Of a stretch of 64,000 bases of DNA, positions 60,249 through 64,000 are shown one piece after another. Position 1 is the stretch's first letter; every line of letters begins with the position of its first letter. The position numbers and the translations under genes were made by a program. The notes below the pieces were generated by a model that saw nothing but the letters and a program-made list of their open reading frames with translations, was not told the DNA's origin and made no database searches. The DNA comes from Sedimenticola_A sp040506895 (lineage in GTDB: Bacteria; Pseudomonadota; Gammaproteobacteria; Chromatiales; Chromatiaceae). The stretch covers positions 1,674,001-1,738,000 of the forward strand of contig JBEVVY010000001.1 in assembly GCA_040506895.1 (NCBI GenBank), given 5' to 3'.

Positions 60249-60665
60249 CTAGTTGCTGCCCAGTTGCAGGGTCGCCGTCATCAACGTCTTGGCCGTGTTC
60301 ACCACCTCGACGTTGCTTTGATAGGCGCGTGAGGCGGAGATCATGTTTGCCATCTCCTCCACCACGTTGACATTGGGCCTGTAGATGTAGCCCTCCTCAT
60401 TGGCCAGGGGATGATCTGGTGCGTACTCGCTGACCAGCGGTGCCTGGCTCTCGACCACGCCCTTCATCTGCACACCCATGGCCGGGTTATCCGGGTTCAT
60501 CTCGTCCAGCACGGCGGCAAACACCGGGTGGCGTGCACGGTAGGTCTGCTCGATACTGCTGCTGACACTGTCCACATTGGCCAGGTTGCTGGAGATCAGG
60601 TTGAGGCGCAGGGACTGGACGCTCATCCCCGATGCGGCGGTATCAAATATATTGAACATCGACAT
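60249..60665 (-). CDS. flgC: proximal rod protein FlgC
   Basis: 138 residues, with MSMFNIFDTAASGMSVQSLR, LNLISSNLANVDSVSSSIEQ, the Pro-rich ESQAPLVSEYAPDHPLANEE and the C-terminal YRPNVNVVEEMANMISASRA. Three bases from flgB. Confidence 0.97.
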   Translation of the reverse strand: MSMFNIFDTAASGMSVQSLRLNLISSNLANVDSVSSSIEQTYRARHPVFAAVLDEMNPDNPAMGVQMKGVVESQAPLVSEYAPDHPLANEEGYIYRPNVNVVEEMANMISASRAYQSNVEVVNTAKTLMTATLQLGSN

Positions 60666-60668
60666 GAC

Positions 60669-61058
60669 TTATTGCCCCTTCAGTGCAAGCTTCAGCTTTT
60701 TGATCGAGCCGTTGAGGAACCGGAGACTGGCCTGGTATTCCAGGGCATTGGCGGCGTAGGCGGCATGTTCCAGCTGGCTGTCCACGGTGTTCCCGTCCAG
60801 GCTGGGCTGGTTGGGAACGCGGTAACTCATCTGGGCTGCTGGAACGATCCCGCTCTCCATCTGCATGTGACGCGAATGGGTGGTGTGCATGCGGACCGGC
60901 TGGGCCATCTCCTGGTTGAGAAGGGCGCGGAAATCGAAATCACGCGCCTTGTACCCGGGGGTATCCGCATTGGCAATATTGCCTGCGATCACCTGGGCAC
61001 GGCGCGCTTTCAGCTGCAGGGCCTGTGCATGGATTCCTAACGCATCATCAAGTCTCAT
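60669..61058 (-). CDS. flgB: proximal rod protein FlgB
   Basis: 129 residues, with MRLDDALGIHAQALQLKARR, AQVIAGNIANADTPGYKARD, FDFRALLNQEMAQPVRMHTT and the C-terminal LEYQASLRFLNGSIKKLKLA. First gene of the flgBCDEFGHIJKL operon, directly behind a near-consensus sigma-54 promoter. Confidence 0.97.
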   Translation of the reverse strand: MRLDDALGIHAQALQLKARRAQVIAGNIANADTPGYKARDFDFRALLNQEMAQPVRMHTTHSRHMQMESGIVPAAQMSYRVPNQPSLDGNTVDSQLEHAAYAANALEYQASLRFLNGSIKKLKLALKGQ

Positions 61059-61093
61059 TCATCTGCTCCGGTGAATCGTTCTGACCCACAAGA

Positions 61094-61109
61094 AGCAGAC
61101 TTCGTGCCA
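61094..61109 (-). promoter_or_regulatory. sigma-54 (RpoN) promoter of flgBCDEFGHIJKL
   Basis: On the minus strand TGGCACGAAGTCTGCT: a perfect -24 TGGCACG, GG and GC ten bases apart, and -12 CTGC. It lies 36 bases upstream of the flgB start and fits RpoN/FleQ-type control of the rod-hook operon. Confidence 0.88.
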
Positions 61110-61168
61110 CGTACATATATTATTGTTTTTACTTGATTTATTTCGCTGGAAGCAAGAAAAGAAGAAGA

Positions 61169-61210
61169 AAAGCGGCAAGTGGAAACCGCAAAAGCGGCAA
61201 GTGGAAACCG
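61169..61210. repeat. two direct repeats of 20 bases between cheR and flgB
   Basis: AAAGCGGCAAGTGGAAACCG occurs at 61169-61188 and again at 61191-61210, with a two-base spacer. It is upstream of the flgB promoter and just after the cheR stop on the minus strand. Only two copies; no function is evident. Confidence 0.7.
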
Positions 61211-61224
61211 GGGCTTGCCTCTAC

Positions 61225-62073
61225 TCAGTCAGACAGGCGGTACGCGATGCCACCTGCGGACTTGATCATCTCGAAGCGGTCGGTCTGGGCAGAGAGGGAC
61301 TCGGTTGAACCCAGGAAGAGATACCCCCCCGGATTGAGGCTCCGGGTCAGCCGCGACAGGATCTCCTGTTTCTGCTGGGGAGAGAAGTAGATCAGCACAT
61401 TGCGACAGAAGATGACATCGAACCGGCCCAGGGAATCGAGCTGCCGGGTCAGGTTCATCTCCTGGAATGTGACCCTGCGCCTCACCTCTTCCCTCAGCGT
61501 AATGCAGGCACCGTGTTGCTCGAAATAGTGCTCCCGCTGCTGGTGGCTGAGTCCCCTGGCAGCAGAGAAGCCACAGTACTGGCCTTCCCGGGCAATCTTC
61601 AGCATCGAGTGCGAGATATCGGTGGCCAGAATCTCCACCCCGTTGCGCAGTGAAGGCGTCGAATCCTGCTCGAACTCGTTGAGGGTCATGCTTATCGAGT
61701 AAGGCTCCTGACCGGAGGAGCAGGCCGCCGACCAGAGCCTGATCCTGCCCCTCCGGGCAGCACAGAGCTCCGGAAGCACCCGCTGTTTGAGCAGCTGAAA
61801 GTGGGCTCCGTCACGAAACCAGTAGGTTTCGTTGGTGGTCATGGCATCGATAACCGCAATCTTCAACGGCGAGGTGACAGCCGGATCGAGCTGCTTCAGC
61901 AGCTCACCGACATTTTCAAAGCCCCGCTCATGCATCAGTCTGGAGAGGCGGCTGGCCACCAGGTACTCCTTGCCGGGACCCAGCACGATCCCGCAGGCCT
62001 GCTCAAGAAAATGCCTGAAGTCCTGGTACTCCTGCTCACTCAGCAGGTGACTGTGATCTGGGGTTCTATCCAT
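61225..62073 (-). CDS. cheR: chemotaxis protein methyltransferase CheR
   Basis: About 282 residues from ATG 62073 (GGGA upstream; a GTG at 62082 is possible). The N-terminal CheR helical domain has LSEQEYQDFRHFLEQACGIV and YLVASRLSRLMHERGFENVG. The SAM-dependent methyltransferase domain has RIRLWSAACSSGQEPYSISM, ILATDISHSMLKIAREGQYC and FDVIFCRNVLIYFSPQQKQE. It methylates glutamates of chemoreceptors. It follows cheV on the same strand; cheV-cheR next to flgB is usual in polar-flagellated gammaproteobacteria. Confidence 0.96.
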   Translation of the reverse strand: MDRTPDHSHLLSEQEYQDFRHFLEQACGIVLGPGKEYLVASRLSRLMHERGFENVGELLKQLDPAVTSPLKIAVIDAMTTNETYWFRDGAHFQLLKQRVLPELCAARRGRIRLWSAACSSGQEPYSISMTLNEFEQDSTPSLRNGVEILATDISHSMLKIAREGQYCGFSAARGLSHQQREHYFEQHGACITLREEVRRRVTFQEMNLTRQLDSLGRFDVIFCRNVLIYFSPQQKQEILSRLTRSLNPGGYLFLGSTESLSAQTDRFEMIKSAGGIAYRLSD

Positions 62074-62106
62074 TGTTCCCACGCTTTACCGCTGCTGCAG
62101 CCGGAT

Positions 62107-63051
62107 TCACTCTCCCTGTTCCAGCCCTGCGCCCAACGCGCCGAAGCGCTCTACAATCGTCTTCGCCAGTTCGTTCGGATCATACTTTGGAAGAAACTTG
62201 TCGGCCCCCACGGTCTCAACCATCACCTCGTTGAACATGCCACTGAGGGATGAGTGCAGTACAACGTAAAGCGAATCCAGCGCAGGATCACCACGGATCT
62301 CGGTGGTCAGTGTATATCCGTCCATGCGCGGCATTTCGATATCGGAGATCAGCATGGCCAGCCGGGAAGCGGGGTTTACGCCCTCCTCCACCCAACTCTT
62401 GAGCGTGTCCAGAGCCTCCCTGCCGTCGTTGCAGAGTATGGCCTCTATGCCCAGTTGGTCGAGTACACCCTTCACCTGGTTCCGGGCGACAACGGAGTCA
62501 TCCACTATCATCACCTGTGACAGCATGCCTTCCGCCTGGACCGGGTTGTCGACCGGCTCGGTGATATCCTCCGAGATACCGACAATTTCCTGCAGAATCC
62601 GCTCCACGTCGATGATCTCTACCAGGTCATCACCAATATGGGCGACTGCCGTTACGTAGCTCTCACCCTGCTGGCCGGGGGCTGGTCCCACCTCTTCCCA
62701 GCTCAGATTGACGATATGCTCAACGCCCGCCACCAGGAAGCCGAGTACCTTCTGGTTGTACTCGGTGATGATGACGAAACGGCCTGCGCCCTCCGCCAGG
62801 GGGGCCTCCCCGATGGCCATGGAGAGATCGATGATGCTCACCGCCTCCCCCCTCACGGTGGCCAGTCCCTTTACCGCGGGGTTGGCACCGGGAAGACGCG
62901 AGAGAGAACCGGGCGCCTGGATCACCTCGTGCACCTTGAAGACATTGATGCCGTAACGCTCGCTACCCCCAAGATTGAAGAGCAGCAGCTCCAGGCGGTT
63001 CTGTCCGGCAAGCTTGGTGCGCTGATCCACATTATCCAGAATACCCGCCAT
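62107..63051 (-). CDS. cheV: chemotaxis coupling protein CheV
   Basis: 314 residues from ATG 63051 (GAGAGGAG upstream). The N-terminal CheW-like domain (about 15-160) has RLELLLFNLGGSERYGINVF, KVHEVIQAPGSLSRLPGANP and GLATVRGEAVSIIDLSMAIG. The C-terminal receiver domain (about 180-305) has VMIVDDSVVARNQVKGVLDQ and the phospho-acceptor Asp in LISDIEMPRMDGYTL. It couples receptors to CheA and may buffer phosphate. Divergent from flgA. A 7-bp-stem hairpin (63084-63100) lies in its leader. Confidence 0.96.
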   Translation of the reverse strand: MAGILDNVDQRTKLAGQNRLELLLFNLGGSERYGINVFKVHEVIQAPGSLSRLPGANPAVKGLATVRGEAVSIIDLSMAIGEAPLAEGAGRFVIITEYNQKVLGFLVAGVEHIVNLSWEEVGPAPGQQGESYVTAVAHIGDDLVEIIDVERILQEIVGISEDITEPVDNPVQAEGMLSQVMIVDDSVVARNQVKGVLDQLGIEAILCNDGREALDTLKSWVEEGVNPASRLAMLISDIEMPRMDGYTLTTEIRGDPALDSLYVVLHSSLSGMFNEVMVETVGADKFLPKYDPNELAKTIVERFGALGAGLEQGE

Positions 63052-63181
63052 TGGGCTGAACTCTCCTCTCAAACGTTACAGATCCAGGGTGTTCGACACC
63101 CTAAGCTTATGCAATTTAACGGCAATGAGCGAACAGAATTGACCCGGACCGGCCATTTACCCCACATGCATGATGAAAATA

Positions 63182-63197
63182 CGGCATGCTGCTTGCA
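63182..63197 (+). promoter_or_regulatory. candidate sigma-54 promoter near flgA
   Basis: CGGCATGCTGCTTGCA has GG and GC ten bases apart and a perfect -12 TTGCA. The expected transcription start (about 63208) would coincide with the ATG at 63209, giving almost no leader. Either the message is leaderless, flgA starts further downstream, or the match is fortuitous. Confidence 0.45.
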
Positions 63198-63208
63198 TAT
63201 TTCCTGGT

Positions 63209-63979
63209 ATGAAGCAGAAACGTCAAAAGCCCGGCGCCGTGCGGGCAGCGGTACCCCGCAGACGGCCAGGGGTTCGTCTCTCTCACCTCCAGTGGCCAGC
63301 CCTGGTGGCCTGCCTCCTGTGGATCGCCACCAGCTTGCAGGCTGCGACCATGCAGTCTCATGAGAGTATTCGGCAGGCGGCGCGCAGCTACGCCGAGGGG
63401 CAGATCAGCCCATCCGATGCCCGCGTGGAGATCGAGGTGGGCAAGCTGGACAAACGCCTCAGACTGCACTCCTGCAGTGAAGCACTCGAGAGCTTCTCCC
63501 CCCCCGGCCGGCAGGGGGGCAGCAAACTGACCGTCGGCGTACGCTGCGAGGGCGACAAGCCCTGGACCATCTACGTGCCCGTGACCCTTGCCCAGTACAG
63601 GACCATCCTCGTCACCACCCGCGACCTGGCACGGGGAAGTACCATTGGCCAGGCGGATATCCGGCTTGAAGAGAGGGACGTCTCACGGCTTCGCCGGGGA
63701 TACTTCATGCAACCCTCCGAGGTGCTAGGAAAAAAGGTAAAACGCACCACCCGCAGAAACCAGGTCCTGCTGCCCAGTCAACTGACAGCCGCCACCGCGG
63801 TAGAAAGGGGCAGCATGGTGACAATCATGGCGAGAACCGGTGGCATACAGGTGCGCATGAAGGGCAAGGCCCTCTCCCGGGGGGCCGTCGGTGAGCGTAT
63901 CCAGGTACAGAATCTGAGTTCGCAGCGCAAAGTGGAAGCCACCGTGATCGAACCCGGTGTTGTAGAGGTGATACTCTAG
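63209..63979 (+). CDS. flgA: flagellar P-ring assembly chaperone FlgA
   Basis: 256 residues from ATG 63209. An unusually long basic N-region precedes the signal core (WPALVACLLWIATSLQA). The mature part has SYAEGQISPSDARVEIEVGK, and the C-terminal SAF-type domain (about 140-256) has TTRDLARGSTIGQADIRLEE, RTTRRNQVLLPSQLTAATAV and GSMVTIMARTGGIQVRMKGK. It is the periplasmic chaperone of FlgI. Divergent from cheV. No clear ribosome site precedes the ATG; a GTG at 63239 would also keep the signal peptide. Confidence 0.93.
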   Translation: MKQKRQKPGAVRAAVPRRRPGVRLSHLQWPALVACLLWIATSLQAATMQSHESIRQAARSYAEGQISPSDARVEIEVGKLDKRLRLHSCSEALESFSPPGRQGGSKLTVGVRCEGDKPWTIYVPVTLAQYRTILVTTRDLARGSTIGQADIRLEERDVSRLRRGYFMQPSEVLGKKVKRTTRRNQVLLPSQLTAATAVERGSMVTIMARTGGIQVRMKGKALSRGAVGERIQVQNLSSQRKVEATVIEPGVVEVIL

Positions 63980-64000
63980 GGAGTGTGACCCAGGTCCTGG

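Noticed and set aside
61169..61210. Possible CRISPR array
   Set aside because: Only two copies with a two-base spacer; a simple tandem duplication, not a CRISPR.

Overview
The window looks like a chromosomal segment of a free-living or symbiotic gammaproteobacterium with a polar-type flagellum, possibly of the sulfur-oxidising Chromatiales/Sedimenticola-like groups. The support is a FimV homologue, the rpsP-rimM-trmD-rplS order, an E. coli-type riboflavin synthase, the flgA/cheV-cheR-flgBCDEFGHIJKL-fliC-flaG-fliD-fliS order, and RpoN- and FliA-type promoters. The order-level guess is inference. No tRNA, rRNA, CRISPR array or transposase gene was seen. Layout. (1) 1-16.1 kb is a mixed housekeeping region: the end of a 2-oxoacid:ferredoxin oxidoreductase beta subunit, a ferritin-like protein, an FAH-family hydrolase, riboflavin synthase, a CBS-domain protein, FimV, a spore-photoproduct-lyase-like radical SAM protein, a periplasmic thioredoxin-fold protein, a K+ channel with a separate RCK protein, an ankyrin lipoprotein and exonuclease I. 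Two non-coding elements of about 265 bp with inverted-repeat ends lie here, one inserted into the last codons of ribE. (2) 16.2-19.1 kb is a neuB-neuC-neuA-like operon for a CMP-activated nonulosonic acid. (3) 19.2-22.9 kb holds rplS, trmD, rimM, rpsP and ffh. (4) 23.0-29.7 kb (plus strand) holds a cytochrome-c-assembly-like membrane protein, a GmhB-like phosphatase, a formyltransferase, a polysaccharide deacetylase, a B12-type radical SAM protein and a CgeB-like glycosyltransferase. (5) 29.6-44.2 kb (minus strand) is a compact run of 13 genes: a heptose kinase/nucleotidylyltransferase with reversed domain order, four radical SAM enzymes, an SDR epimerase, a GmhA-like isomerase, a TPP-dependent E1 alpha/beta pair, two glycosyltransferases and two sulfotransferases. 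Parts of it are clearly richer in A+T than the flanks. (6) 44.5-64 kb holds a Maf-type flagellin glycosyltransferase fused to TPRs, FliT/FliS/FliD/FlaG/flagellin, the rod-hook-ring operon flgBCDEFGHIJKL, cheR, cheV and divergent flgA. How the parts may work together (inference): neuBCA would supply a CMP-nonulosonate and Maf would transfer it to the short flagellin FliC. Regions 4 and 5 would build and decorate a further sugar that may derive from heptose, be carbon-extended or branched, be formylated and be sulfated. That sugar would go onto flagellin or another surface glycan. This uncharacterised glycan module is the most interesting content. The best-supported structural observation is the MITE-like element that replaced the C-terminal tail of riboflavin synthase.
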